Positions 49,904 through 59,000 of a DNA stretch of 59,156 nucleotides are shown here, one piece after another. Origin of the DNA: Methanoculleus sediminis (GTDB lineage Archaea > Halobacteriota > Methanomicrobia > Methanomicrobiales > Methanoculleaceae); contig NZ_JXOJ01000008.1 in the NCBI RefSeq assembly GCF_001017125.1, positions 43,820-102,975 of the forward strand. The letters are read 5' to 3'. Each line of letters opens with the position of its first letter. The stretch's first letter is position 1. The notes under the pieces were generated by a model. It saw only the letters and a list, made by a program, of their open reading frames with translations. It did not search any database and was not told the origin of the DNA. A program made the position numbers and the translations under genes.

Positions 49904-51103
49904 ATGGATATGGAGCATAAGACCCCCGCCTCAGAACTCCGGGACCGTATGGAGCGGTTCCGGCTCCGCATGGAGCGGGAGAACCCCTCGTGGGAGTTCG
50001 CCGCGATCTTCGGGCGGACAAACCAGTTCTACTTCACCGGGACGATGCAGGACGGGGTCCTCCTCATCCCCCGCGACGAAGAGGGCGTGCTCTGGGTGCG
50101 CCGGAGTCTCGAACGAGCGGAAGACGAGTCGCACTTCCCCGAGATCCGGCCGATGAAGAGTTTCCGCGATGCAGCGGCCGGGATGGGGGCATGCCCGAAG
50201 ACGGTTCACGTGGAGACGGAGACGGTGCCCCTCGCGCTGCTTGAGAGGTTCCGGAAGTACTTCCCCTTCACGGCAACGGCGTCGCTCGATGCCCAGGCGG
50301 CGAAGGTCAGGTCGGTCAAAAGCGCTTACGAGCTCGCGATCCTGGAGAGAGCCGGGAGGATTCACCGCCACGTGCTCGAAGACTGTGTTCCTGCGATGCT
50401 TCGCGAGGGGATGAGCGAGGCCGAACTCGGGGGCGAGGTCTTCTCGCGCCTGGTTGCAGAAGGGCATCACGGGATTGCCCGGTTCGGGATGTTCGGGACG
50501 GAGATGATCCTCGGACAGCTCGGCTTTGGAGAGAGTTCCATCTACCCGACCGGTTTCGACGGGCCGGGGGGGTGCCTCGGAGCGGCTCCCGGCGCCCCGG
50601 TGCTCGGCAGCCATGACCGGAAGCTCGGAACCGGAGATTTAGTCTTCGTCGACTGCGCGTGCGGGGTGCAGGGCTACCACACCGACAAGACGGTGACGTA
50701 TATGTTCGGGCGACCGCTCCTCGAAGAGGCGATCGAGGCGCATCGCCGGTGCGTGGAGGTCCAGGACAGGACGGCGTCCATGCTGCGGCCGGGGATTTCT
50801 CCGGCAGAGATCTACGATACGATCCTCGGCGATCTGGATCCCGTATTCCTCGAGAACTTCATGGGCTACGGGAAACGGCGGGTGCAGTTCCTGGGCCACG
50901 GCGTCGGCCTGCAGGTGGACGAGATGCCGGTGATCGCCCGGGGTTTCGACGAGCCGCTCGAAGAGGGGATGGTGATCGCCCTCGAACCCAAGAAGGGAGT
51001 CCAGGGCGTCGGGATGGTCGGGATCGAGAACACGTTCGTGGTCGCCCGCGGAGGCGGCCGGTGCATCACCGGGGCGAATCCCGGCCTCGTCCCGGTGTAC
51101 TGA
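49904..51103 (+). CDS. M24 family Xaa-Pro aminopeptidase
   Basis: About 399 residues. A creatinase-like N-terminal domain (FRLRMERENPSWEFAAIFGRTNQFYFTG) is followed by the pita-bread metallopeptidase domain. The metal ligands are DCACGVQGYHTDKTVTY (Asp, Asp), the GHGVGLQVDEMP His, IALEPKKG and GIENTFVV (Glu). It would remove N-terminal residues before proline in the cytosol. TAAATACC near 49882-49889 is 20-27 nt upstream, so the transcript is probably leaderless, starting at this ATG or the one 6 nt later. Confidence 0.88.
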   Translation: MDMEHKTPASELRDRMERFRLRMERENPSWEFAAIFGRTNQFYFTGTMQDGVLLIPRDEEGVLWVRRSLERAEDESHFPEIRPMKSFRDAAAGMGACPKTVHVETETVPLALLERFRKYFPFTATASLDAQAAKVRSVKSAYELAILERAGRIHRHVLEDCVPAMLREGMSEAELGGEVFSRLVAEGHHGIARFGMFGTEMILGQLGFGESSIYPTGFDGPGGCLGAAPGAPVLGSHDRKLGTGDLVFVDCACGVQGYHTDKTVTYMFGRPLLEEAIEAHRRCVEVQDRTASMLRPGISPAEIYDTILGDLDPVFLENFMGYGKRRVQFLGHGVGLQVDEMPVIARGFDEPLEEGMVIALEPKKGVQGVGMVGIENTFVVARGGGRCITGANPGLVPVY

Positions 51104-51118
51104 GGGGAGCCCCCGCTC

Positions 51119-51991
51119 CTACGTGGGGTTTGCGGCAAACGGCTGCGCCGCCTGAACCTGCTGCCCGAGGAACTCCAGCAGTTCGCGGTTGACCCGCTCC
51201 GCGTGCGTCCAGGTGATCCCGTGCGGCCCGCCCTCCACCACCGCGAGACGGCTCTCGTTGACCAACCCCGGGGTGCGCTTTCCCGAGGCGGGGAAGGGGA
51301 CGATCCGGTCGGCGTCGCCGTGGATCACGAGAACCGGCACGTCTACGCTCGCGAGATCGTCCCGGAAGTCGGTCAGCCACGCCGGGACGCAGTCGAGCGT
51401 GCCCGCAGGGGACGCGGCGGCCGCGATGTTCCAGCTGAGGCGGACGACTTCGTCGCTGATGCGGTCGCCCCCGAGGAGATCGACGTTATAGAAGTCCGAG
51501 AGAAAACCGGAGAGGAACGCCGGACGGTCGGCGGCGATGCTCTCCATGATCCCGTCGAAGACGCTGCCGTCCACTCCTTCGGGGTTATCGGCCGTCTTTA
51601 AGAGGAACGGCGGGATCGCGGATATGAAGACGGCCTTCTCCACGCGATCGCTCCCGTAGGTGCCGAGGTAACGGGCGACCTCGCCGCCGCCCATCGAGAA
51701 CCCGACGAGCGTGGCGTCGGCGAGGTCGAGTTCCGTCATGAGTTTGTGCAGGTCTTCGGCCAGCGTGTCGTAATCGTAGCCGGAGGTCGGTTTGCTGGAG
51801 TTGCCGAACCCCCTGCGGTCGTAGGCGACGACACGGTAGCCCGCATCGAGCAGCACCGGCACCTGCTTCTCCCAGGACTTGCTCGAGAGCGGCCAGCCAT
51901 GGATCAGGACGACCGGTCTCCCGGCACCGTGGTCCTCGTAGTAGAGGTCGATGGTGCCCGAGTTTTCCTTACCGACGGTGAGATACGACAT
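51119..51991 (-). CDS. Alpha/beta hydrolase, non-haem chloroperoxidase type
   Basis: 290 residues: oxyanion VVLIHGWPLSSKSWEKQ, YDRRGFGNSSKP, the Ser nucleophile in GFSMGGGE, acid in HGDADRIVP and His in GGPHGITWTHAE, so the triad is complete. This subgroup is called cofactor-free haloperoxidase but mostly acts as an esterase or lactonase. No signal peptide. AGGAGGT precedes the ATG. A perfect palindrome and a TATA box lie upstream. Confidence 0.9.
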   Translation of the reverse strand: MSYLTVGKENSGTIDLYYEDHGAGRPVVLIHGWPLSSKSWEKQVPVLLDAGYRVVAYDRRGFGNSSKPTSGYDYDTLAEDLHKLMTELDLADATLVGFSMGGGEVARYLGTYGSDRVEKAVFISAIPPFLLKTADNPEGVDGSVFDGIMESIAADRPAFLSGFLSDFYNVDLLGGDRISDEVVRLSWNIAAAASPAGTLDCVPAWLTDFRDDLASVDVPVLVIHGDADRIVPFPASGKRTPGLVNESRLAVVEGGPHGITWTHAERVNRELLEFLGQQVQAAQPFAANPT

Positions 51992-52007
51992 GGGATACCT
52001 CCTTGCG

Positions 52008-52037
52008 GGTTCCCGGGAACCACCGTACTATAAAAGA
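52008..52037 (-). promoter_or_regulatory. Promoter and palindrome of the alpha/beta hydrolase gene
   Basis: The minus-strand TATA box CTTTTATAG (52029-52037) is followed by the perfect 14-bp palindrome GGTTCCCGGGAACC (52008-52021), which lies between TATA box and start, where a repressor would act. Confidence 0.55.
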
Positions 52038-52150
52038 TTGTGGCCCGGACCGTTCGTCCGGACCGGGGAGAAGTCCGGCGGCCGGGACGGAGAGACGGGC
52101 GCCTGAAAACAGATGAATATAATACCACCAACTCCCTGACGATCTGATCG

Positions 52151-52984
52151 ATGGGGAACCACACAAAGACGCTCAGAAACCTGCTCATCGCGGCAGGCAT
52201 CCTCGTGGCAGTTCTGTTCGTAATTGTCGCGCTGATCGCGGCAAATCTCGGCCAGTCCGCGTCCGAGAGTTTCAGGTCGCAGTATCACTACGAGTTGAAG
52301 GTCTCGACGACGGGGCCGATCGAGGACGCGGTTCTCCTGATCCCCCTTCCTTCCCGTTACGACCCGGAGACCGGAACGAACGTCACCCCAATCAATCCCT
52401 CCCAGGCAAGTCTCCGCAACTTCGATGGGAGCGGGATATCGATGGGGATCGAGAACGTTCGGGGAGTCCCCATGCTCAACATCTCGGCCGACCGGATCGA
52501 TCCCATCTACAAAAACCGCATCACGCCGATGCCCATCCTGCCGGGGCAGAACGAGTCGGAACTCCCGAAGCCAACCCACGTCTACTCCGACCGATATTCA
52601 GACGAGACGCCGGTGCTCGTCGATATGGAACTGTACAATATGATTGATGCCGATCCGGACTGCGAGATCGAGACCAGAACGCCGATCGGGACAGAACCCC
52701 TGCTTGCGCCCTACCGGATCGTCGGCAATCTCACCGGTTCCGACGCTCATCTGAGCCCGGGATCGTCCGGCTACATCGTCGAGGTGCCGTTCATCCTCTC
52801 GTTCGAGGCCGATGACGAGAACGTTCTCACCATCGCGGCCGACCTTCAGGGGAGAAACGAGTGGTGGGTCATGGGCTGGCAGTTTAACTCGTACCAAGAG
52901 CAGGTGCGCCACGAGTTCACGGGCCCGTGCAACGGCACCTATCTGGTGCGGGGCACCCTCGTGACGGGCGAGGGGGTGTACTGA
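52151..52984 (+). CDS. Membrane-anchored hypothetical protein
   Basis: 277 residues. One N-terminal membrane helix (LLIAAGILVAVLFVIVALIAA, residues 11-31) anchors an extracellular beta-rich domain (YHYELKVSTTGPIEDAVLLIPLP, then a middle part with MELYNMIDAD) with several N-x-S/T sites. I do not recognise the family. Similar proteins are common in Methanomicrobiales as surface proteins. A TATA-like GAATATAATACC about 30 nt before the ATG suggests a near-leaderless transcript. A 234-nt gap follows before the convergent lipoprotein gene. Confidence 0.68.
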   Translation: MGNHTKTLRNLLIAAGILVAVLFVIVALIAANLGQSASESFRSQYHYELKVSTTGPIEDAVLLIPLPSRYDPETGTNVTPINPSQASLRNFDGSGISMGIENVRGVPMLNISADRIDPIYKNRITPMPILPGQNESELPKPTHVYSDRYSDETPVLVDMELYNMIDADPDCEIETRTPIGTEPLLAPYRIVGNLTGSDAHLSPGSSGYIVEVPFILSFEADDENVLTIAADLQGRNEWWVMGWQFNSYQEQVRHEFTGPCNGTYLVRGTLVTGEGVY

Positions 52985-53218
52985 CCCTCCGGAGTCTTCT
53001 TTTCCCATAGAAGTGCTTTTTCTTCCCGGGATCCAGGCATCAGGCCATCGGGTCGGGCTCTTCCCGCGCTTGTTCTCTCTGCGAACGCCCGTCCCGGTCC
53101 TGGAGATCGAGAAGAACGCTGTTCGGATACGGCAGGGGAATCCTCCCCGCACGGGGGCAGAGGTGGTCACGGGGTCGACCGATCGTTTCCGCCAGAGCAG
53201 TTCTGCCGGTGAAGCGCC

Positions 53219-53608
53219 TCAACTGCGCAGCATCGGGGAGTCGAACCAGAGCCCGGAGAGCTGGTGCGATTCGTCGCCCTTCCGGAAGATAAACCGGAGA
53301 CTCACCCCATCCTCCCGCTCGAAGTTCGCCCTGTAGGTTACGGTGATATACTCGCCCCTCTCCGTAACGACGGGGTTATCTCTGGAGACATAGAGCCCTA
53401 ACCTGGATGTGACGAATTCGCGGTACACCGTATATTTGCCTTCATCGAAGCCCAAAAGGACATCGTCGGCGATCGGGTCCGCATACTCAAGCACCCGCGC
53501 CTTCTCCTCATCGGATACCAAGGTCTCCTGGCTCATGCAGCCGCATGCAGAGACCCCGGCAAGGATGACCAGAACGGCAAGCGCCAGTACCCGAGAGAGG
53601 TTCATCAT
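53219..53608 (-). CDS. Predicted lipoprotein, DUF3887-like
   Basis: 129 residues. A signal peptide ends in LAGVSAC, a lipobox-like site, so the Cys may be lipidated. The rest is one small domain (DEEKARVLEYADPIADDVLLGF, EYITVTYRANFER, SGLWFDS) that resembles DUF3887, which folds like a cystatin/NTF2-type domain. The upstream extension of the frame is rejected because it is unlike a signal peptide. The function is unknown. It is divergent from the dCMP deaminase gene. Confidence 0.68.
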   Translation of the reverse strand: MMNLSRVLALAVLVILAGVSACGCMSQETLVSDEEKARVLEYADPIADDVLLGFDEGKYTVYREFVTSRLGLYVSRDNPVVTERGEYITVTYRANFEREDGVSLRFIFRKGDESHQLSGLWFDSPMLRS

Positions 53609-53845
53609 ACAGAGTCGAACCGGAGGGTGATTAATTTGCGGGTCGGAACGCCGAGAGGTCGTATTCGGAGCGGACGGCGCCACACTGATGACAGGAGATT
53701 CCCCGGCCCCCTTCAAAGCGCGTTGAAAACCCTTAACGGACAACCATCCCTTCGACATAAAACGCCTCTTTTTAATCCCGCACCGTGGAAGATCTATCAT
53801 GAGCAAAAACCTGATCGGGCGCAACCCACTGCCGGAGGGGCGGCC

Positions 53846-54367
53846 ATGACGGACTGGCATACCGACGCACCGCCCGTACCGCCCCGGGCCTCACGGACCG
53901 AATGGTACATGAACATCGCGGTCGAGACCGCCCGGCGGTCGACCTGTATCCGGCGGTGCTACGGGGCGGTCGTGGTCAATTCGGCTGGAGAGATCGTCTC
54001 CACCGGGCACAACGGGGCGCCGCGTGGGGAGGCGCACTGCGATGAGTTGAACACCTGCATAAGGAAGCAATACAACATCCCCTCCGGTGAACGCTACGAG
54101 TTCTGCCGATCGGTACACGCGGAGATGAACGCGCTCCTCCAGGCGGGACGGGCCGCGGCCGGCTGTACGATGTACCTCGCCGGGTTCGAGCGTCTGACGG
54201 GAGCGCCTTCCTACGACCCGCCCTGCCTGATGTGCTCGAAGATGCTGGTGAACGCCGGCATCGGCAGGGTGATGGTCAGGACGCCGGAAGGGCTCGGGGA
54301 ACTCGACCCGCAGGAACTCTACCGGAAGCACCTTGATAGCGTGATCGCGAAGGTCTCGGGTAACTAG
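53846..54367 (+). CDS. dCMP deaminase (ComEB-like cytidine/deoxycytidylate deaminase)
   Basis: 173 residues. It would deaminate dCMP to dUMP for thymidylate synthesis, using zinc. The zinc site is HAEMNALLQAG (HAE) with PPCLMCSKML (PCxxC), and the deaminase core TSYGAVVVNSAGEIVSTGHNGAPRG lies before it as RRCYGAVVV and GHNGAPRG. Two other Cys (CDELNTCIR) fit the dCMP deaminase subgroup. GGAGGGG lies before the ATG. Confidence 0.9.
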   Translation: MTDWHTDAPPVPPRASRTEWYMNIAVETARRSTCIRRCYGAVVVNSAGEIVSTGHNGAPRGEAHCDELNTCIRKQYNIPSGERYEFCRSVHAEMNALLQAGRAAAGCTMYLAGFERLTGAPSYDPPCLMCSKMLVNAGIGRVMVRTPEGLGELDPQELYRKHLDSVIAKVSGN

Positions 54368-54422
54368 CGTATGCACGGCGGAACGAAACCGCCTTACCGG
54401 ACAAAAAAAGATACCCGGGTTC

Positions 54423-55496
54423 CTACTGTTCCACGATGACGACCGGTTTTATCAGGTCTCTCGGCTTCTCCTTCATCAGGAGAAGGGCCTCCTCCAGTTT
54501 ATCGAAACCCTTGAAGACGTGCGTCGCCATGAGCGACGGGTCCATGCGCCCGTGCATCACCACTTCGGCCAGCCTCTCCATCCTCACCCGTCCGCCGGGG
54601 CAGAGCCCGGTCATGATATTCTTATCCGCCATCCCGAACCCCCAGGCGACCCGGGGAAGGGGTATGGTATCTTCGTCGCCCATGCCCTGGCCGAAGTAGT
54701 TGATGTTCGAGATCACCGATCCGGGTCTGGCCGCGCGTATCGCATCCATCAGAATGTCCGGGCCCCCACCGGCAATGATCACGGCGTCGACGCCTGCTCC
54801 ACCGGTTTTATTACGAATCTGTTCTGCGGTATCTCCTTCCTTGTAGTTGATGATATCCGTCGCGCCGTATTCCTTCGCCACGTTGACGGCGGCGGGCCTC
54901 GTGCCGACGGCAAATATCCTTCCGGCGCCCCGGAGCTTTGCACCGGCGATGGCGGACAGTCCGACCGGCCCGATCCCCAGGACCGCCACGGAGGCCCCGA
55001 ACTCGATCTTAGCATTTTCGGCACCCATGAAACCGGTACTGAGCATATCGGGGAGCATGACCCCCGCCTCGAGGGACATGCCCTCCGGCAGATGCGCGAG
55101 GTTGTAGTCCGCCAGGTTCACGTGGAAGAACTCGCCGAAGACGCCGTCCTTGAAGTTCGAGAACTTCCAGCCCCCGAGAGGTCCGCCGGTCTGCGAGGGA
55201 TACCCGCGCTGTGCGGCTTCCGTCTCCCAGTCGGGGGTGATGGCCGGTACGATGACCCGATCGCCGGGCTTGAAGTCGCGGACTTCGCTGCCCACCTCGT
55301 CCACCACACCGAGGGCCTCGTGCCCAAGGATGAGGTCGTGCCTCTCGCCGATCGCTCCCTCCCAGACGGTGTGAACATCGGACGTGCACGGGGCGAGCGC
55401 CAGCGGTTTGACGATTGCATCCCTCGGACCATAGGTCGGCCTCTCCTTTTCTATCCATCCGATCTCTCCAATCTCAAGCATTGCCAGACCTTTCAT
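54423..55496 (-). CDS. NADP-dependent secondary alcohol dehydrogenase (zinc, TBADH/CBADH type)
   Basis: 357 residues that follow the Clostridium beijerinckii / Thermoanaerobacter secondary alcohol dehydrogenase along its whole length from memory (GWIEKERP, CTSDVHTVWEGA, GWKFSNFKDGVFGE, LRGAGRIFAVGTRP, EALLLMKEKPRDLIK). Catalytic zinc ligands are Cys37 (APCTSD), His59 (GHEAL) and Asp150 (LPDMLSTG). The G-T-R stretch with a following Tyr binds NADP. It could oxidise 2-propanol or similar alcohols, giving electrons for methanogenesis. GGAGGGG lies before the ATG, with a TATA box and inverted repeat upstream. Confidence 0.92.
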   Translation of the reverse strand: MKGLAMLEIGEIGWIEKERPTYGPRDAIVKPLALAPCTSDVHTVWEGAIGERHDLILGHEALGVVDEVGSEVRDFKPGDRVIVPAITPDWETEAAQRGYPSQTGGPLGGWKFSNFKDGVFGEFFHVNLADYNLAHLPEGMSLEAGVMLPDMLSTGFMGAENAKIEFGASVAVLGIGPVGLSAIAGAKLRGAGRIFAVGTRPAAVNVAKEYGATDIINYKEGDTAEQIRNKTGGAGVDAVIIAGGGPDILMDAIRAARPGSVISNINYFGQGMGDEDTIPLPRVAWGFGMADKNIMTGLCPGGRVRMERLAEVVMHGRMDPSLMATHVFKGFDKLEEALLLMKEKPRDLIKPVVIVEQ

Positions 55497-55499
55497 GTT

Positions 55500-55546
55500 C
55501 TACCCCTCCTTCGGACCGGGGTGTGAGGGGTAGATCTCTATAAAAG
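55500..55546 (-). promoter_or_regulatory. Promoter of the alcohol dehydrogenase gene with inverted repeat
   Basis: The minus-strand TATA box CTTTTATAG (55538-55546) is identical to the one at 52029. Perfect 9-bp arms CTACCCCTC (55500-55508) and GAGGGGTAG (55525-55533) with a 16-nt spacer lie downstream; the arm near the gene overlaps the Shine-Dalgarno GGAGGGG. With the start expected near 55516, the repeat is more likely a DNA operator than a leader hairpin, since the outer arm would not be transcribed. Confidence 0.55.
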
Positions 55547-55896
55547 TACCGGGGGTCGTCCCCGACACACTGACGATCGCGCGGGACCGGGAAGGGACGG
55601 GAGCACCGGGGGACGGCTACGCCGGTGACGGTACGGGCTGTTCGGGGGAGAGAGGGTGAGGACCTTTTCCGGCAGTGGGCAGGCAGCTGTCACGACTGGA
55701 AGCGAGAGAACGCCGGCCGTTCACCGGGCCGCTCCGTCATCCCGCATGGGATTTACAGGGTTAAAGGGATCTCGCAACCTCCGTACCCCTGTTAACAGAT
55801 ACTCCAGGAAAACCTGCGTAGCCCGGTAGCGCTATCGTTAATACAGCTCATGTGAAACTCATCATATCTGCTTTTTAATAGGAGTCCCCACATCTG
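55547..55896. other. Gene-free stretch before the second PAS kinase
   Basis: The 350 nt hold no reading frame with any support, no RNA gene and no repeat that I can see. The right end turns AT-rich (TCATATCTGCTTTTTAATAGGAG, in pieces), giving a weak TATA box TTTTAATA near 55872-55879 and an AGGAG at 55880-55884 ahead of the kinase ATG at 55897. Confidence 0.55.
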
Positions 55897-58320
55897 ATGC
55901 CAGCGCCCCCTGAAACTCCACGGAGGAAGTCTGATCCCGCCGGACGGGACGAGGTTTCACAGGAGATCCCTGCAAAGACCGAACGGCTCGTCGATGAGCA
56001 GATCCGGGAACTCCAGGCAGAGATTGATGCCCTCCGCCGGGAGAATGCAGATCTCAGGCTGGCCGATGCCGAACGCAGGAGAGACGAGGAGGCGCTGCGC
56101 AAAGAGAAGGATAGAGTAGGTGCCATCCTCTCCGCGCTCGACACGGGGCAGTCCCTTGTCGACCCGGATATGACGATCGTGTGGGTCAACCAGGAGGCCC
56201 GTGACATACTTCCCGAACAGGAACCCATCGGCCAGAAGTGTTACCGCTATTTCGAAAGCCTGAACGAACCGTGCGAAGTGTGTGCAGCACGGCGTGTCTT
56301 TGCAACGGGCGAGGTTACAAGAGTAGAGAAGTGCGTCTCGCGCCGTGGGCGCTGGATGAATATCGTTGCCCAGCCGGTGAAAGATGCATCCGGCCGGGTA
56401 ACACATGTTCTCGAGAGTTTCACCGACATCACCGAGCAGAAGCAGGCGGAAGAAGCCCTGCGGGAGAGCGAGGCCAAGTACCGAACCCTGGTGGAGACCG
56501 CTCTCGACATAGTCCTCATTCACGACAGTGAGAAGATCCTCTACATCAATCCAACCGGGGTGAACCTTCTCGGCGCATCCAGTCCGGACGAGATCCTCGG
56601 CAGGAACTTCCTCGAGATCGTTCATCCCGACTTCCGCGACCGCATCCAGGAGAACGCTGCAATGGATCTTATGGGCGAACCTTCGCCAACCACCCAGCTC
56701 CAGCTCCTCCGGCTGGATGGAACCCCCTTCTGGGTGGAGGGGAAAGGAGTCATGACCTACATTGCCGGCACCCCCGTCGTCCAGGTGATCATGCGGGACA
56801 TCACCGGGAGAAAGCAGATGGAGGATGCCCTGCGGGAGAGCGAGGAGCGGTACCGTTCCCTCGTCGAGCTCATGCCGGATGCCGTGGTCGTACACCGGGA
56901 CGGCATCATCGTCTACGTGAATCCTGCCTGTGTCCGGATTGCGGGCGGGAGGAGTCCCGAAGACATCGTGGGCAAACCGCTGGATCTCTTCGTCTCCCCC
57001 GAATACCGCGAGCGTATCGCCGGGCATATCCGCCGGATGGAACAGGAAGGCACGTCTACCCCATTAGCCGAACTGGGACTCAGAACCCTCGACGGCCGGA
57101 CGATTCAGGTCGACATCACGGCCACCCCCATACTCTATCGGGGCAGGCCTTCTATCATGGTTGTTTTCCGGGATATCGCCGAGCGCAAGCAGGCCGAGGC
57201 GAAACTTCGCGCCGTCATGGAAAGAGCGCATTTGAGAGCCACCGAACTGGATGCGACTCTTGCCTCGATCGCATCGGGCGTCATCATCTACGATACCACC
57301 GGGGCTATTGTTCGGGTGAACGAGGCGGTGCGTAAGATGATCGACAGAACGTCGATGTCCCTTGATCCGATTTGTTTCGAGGAGCGCCAGGCGATTTTCG
57401 GAGTCCTGCGGGAGGATGGGACGCCGCTCTCCCTCGAGGCGACCCCATACTACCGGGCGTTGCACGGAGAGACCGTGCAGGGAGAAGAGGTGATGGTTAC
57501 CCGCCTGAACCGGGAACCGCTCTGGGTGGACACGTCGGCAGCCCCTATCCGCGATGCCGGCGGTACTATCGTCGGAGCCATTGCCATCCTCACGGATATC
57601 ACCGGGCGCAAACGTGCGGAAGAAGCGCTCATACGCCATACTGAAGAACTCACCCGGCTTCATCGCGAACTGGAGGCCGCGAATCGGGAGGCGAACCTCT
57701 ACCTGGACATCCTCACCCACGATATCGGCAACACCGAGAACGTCTCGAACCTCTACGCCGAACTGCTCATCGAGTCCCTGGAGGGAGAGGCAGCTGGATA
57801 CGTTAAGAAACTGCAGAGCAGCGTCCAGAAGAGCATCGAGATTCTGGGCACCGTCTCAACCATCCGCCGGATTTATCAGGCTTCACCGGATCTCAAACAG
57901 ACCGATCTCAACAGGGCAATCCAGGGAGCGATCGAGGGGTTCCCCACCAGCGCCATCTACCATAACGGGGCCTGCCATCTGGTCCTGGCAGACGACCTGC
58001 TTCCCGTGGTCTTCAACAACCTCATCGGCAATGCCGTCAAGCACGGCGGTCCTGACGTCGAAGTCGTGGTCCGGGTTGAAGAGCAGGGCGACGAAGTGCT
58101 GGTGACGGTCGAGGATACCGGTCGGGGCGTGCCGGATGAGGACAAGGAGGCAATCTTCCACCGCTACGAGCAGCGAAAGCGCGGCGTCGGCGAAGGTCTC
58201 GGTCTCTACCTGGTGCAGATCCTGGTGGAGCGCTACGGGGGGCGGGTCTGGGCCGAGGACCGGGTGCCGGGCCACCCCGAGGAAGGCGCAGCGTTCCGGT
58301 TCACCCTGAAGAAGGCATGA
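55897..58320 (+). CDS. Multi-PAS sensor histidine kinase (four PAS domains), paralogue of the kinase at 21729
   Basis: 807 residues, cytosolic. A coiled coil (30-75) leads into PAS domains at about 75-185, 195-310, 315-430 and 445-570. The first PAS carries the CYRY..PCEVC motif (C-x10-C-x2-C) also present in the other kinase. The phospho-acceptor is His608 in THDIGN. The ATPase domain has NLIGNAVKHGG, EDTGRGVPD and EGLGLYLVQ. The transmitter halves of both kinases are nearly the same, so they are paralogues with different sensor stacks. AGGAG lies 12 nt before the ATG. No response regulator is adjacent. Confidence 0.88.
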   Translation: MPAPPETPRRKSDPAGRDEVSQEIPAKTERLVDEQIRELQAEIDALRRENADLRLADAERRRDEEALRKEKDRVGAILSALDTGQSLVDPDMTIVWVNQEARDILPEQEPIGQKCYRYFESLNEPCEVCAARRVFATGEVTRVEKCVSRRGRWMNIVAQPVKDASGRVTHVLESFTDITEQKQAEEALRESEAKYRTLVETALDIVLIHDSEKILYINPTGVNLLGASSPDEILGRNFLEIVHPDFRDRIQENAAMDLMGEPSPTTQLQLLRLDGTPFWVEGKGVMTYIAGTPVVQVIMRDITGRKQMEDALRESEERYRSLVELMPDAVVVHRDGIIVYVNPACVRIAGGRSPEDIVGKPLDLFVSPEYRERIAGHIRRMEQEGTSTPLAELGLRTLDGRTIQVDITATPILYRGRPSIMVVFRDIAERKQAEAKLRAVMERAHLRATELDATLASIASGVIIYDTTGAIVRVNEAVRKMIDRTSMSLDPICFEERQAIFGVLREDGTPLSLEATPYYRALHGETVQGEEVMVTRLNREPLWVDTSAAPIRDAGGTIVGAIAILTDITGRKRAEEALIRHTEELTRLHRELEAANREANLYLDILTHDIGNTENVSNLYAELLIESLEGEAAGYVKKLQSSVQKSIEILGTVSTIRRIYQASPDLKQTDLNRAIQGAIEGFPTSAIYHNGACHLVLADDLLPVVFNNLIGNAVKHGGPDVEVVVRVEEQGDEVLVTVEDTGRGVPDEDKEAIFHRYEQRKRGVGEGLGLYLVQILVERYGGRVWAEDRVPGHPEEGAAFRFTLKKA

Positions 58321-58413
58321 GAGCAGGATGAATTGGAGCCACTGCTCCTTCCCGGGGGCCCGGCACCATATCCAATCGAAGGCACCGGAACGAAGCGGGG
58401 GCCGGTGATTACT

Positions 58414-58989
58414 CTACCGATCTTTCCGTGCAGCGATGACGGAGAACCCGGCCCTCGAGTCGATCGCCATGACGGAAAACCCGGTGCGTCCGAGGAGTTC
58501 CCGGACTTCGCCCGATGAATAAAACCGGGCGCGGGAGAGGAACCGGTGCTTTCCCTTCTCGTGCAGATATTTTCGGGCGACCTCTCCTTCCCGTTCGATA
58601 AACCCGAGGACGAGCGTTCCCCCCGGGACGAGGATCCGGTGGATCTCCTCGAATGCCGGGACAGGATCGTCCAGGAAACAGATGACCGTCACCATCAGGA
58701 CGGACGAGCATGACCCGTCCCTGATCGGGATCGATTCCGCTCGCCCGCGGATCACCTCGATTCCCCGGCGCCGCGCCATCCGGCCGAGGGCGCGCGAGGG
58801 CTCAAGCCCGAGCGGGACGCCGAGGGGAGCGGCAAACCGCCCGGACCCGACCCCTACTTCGAGGGCACGCGAGTCCGGGCGAGGGAAGAGACGCCGGATC
58901 CGGGCGAGTTCCGCGCGGTACTCGGCGCGGTGCTCCTCGAACCAGCAATCGTAATCCCCGGAAAACTGCTCGAATATGTCCTCGGACAT
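58414..58989 (-). CDS. Class I SAM-dependent methyltransferase
   Basis: 191 residues: ALEVGVGSGRFAAPLG (motif I, with Val for the usual Cys), SFD-like SIPIRDGSCSSVLMVTVICFLDDP, and ILVPGGTLVLGFIEREGE. The substrate is unknown. The ATG at 58989 is chosen; the longer open frame upstream only starts with TTG. Its upstream neighbour ends 12 nt before, on the same strand. Confidence 0.85.
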   Translation of the reverse strand: MSEDIFEQFSGDYDCWFEEHRAEYRAELARIRRLFPRPDSRALEVGVGSGRFAAPLGVPLGLEPSRALGRMARRRGIEVIRGRAESIPIRDGSCSSVLMVTVICFLDDPVPAFEEIHRILVPGGTLVLGFIEREGEVARKYLHEKGKHRFLSRARFYSSGEVRELLGRTGFSVMAIDSRAGFSVIAARKDR

Positions 58990-59000
58990 TGTGTCTTCCG

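Noticed and set aside
55500-55533. Leader hairpin hiding the ribosome-binding site of the alcohol dehydrogenase
   Set aside because: With the TATA box at 55538-55546 the transcript should begin near 55516, so the outer arm would not be in the RNA; an operator is the better reading, though not proven.
55547-55870. tRNA or small RNA gene in the gap before the second kinase
   Set aside because: I could not fold a cloverleaf or find a conserved RNA motif there.
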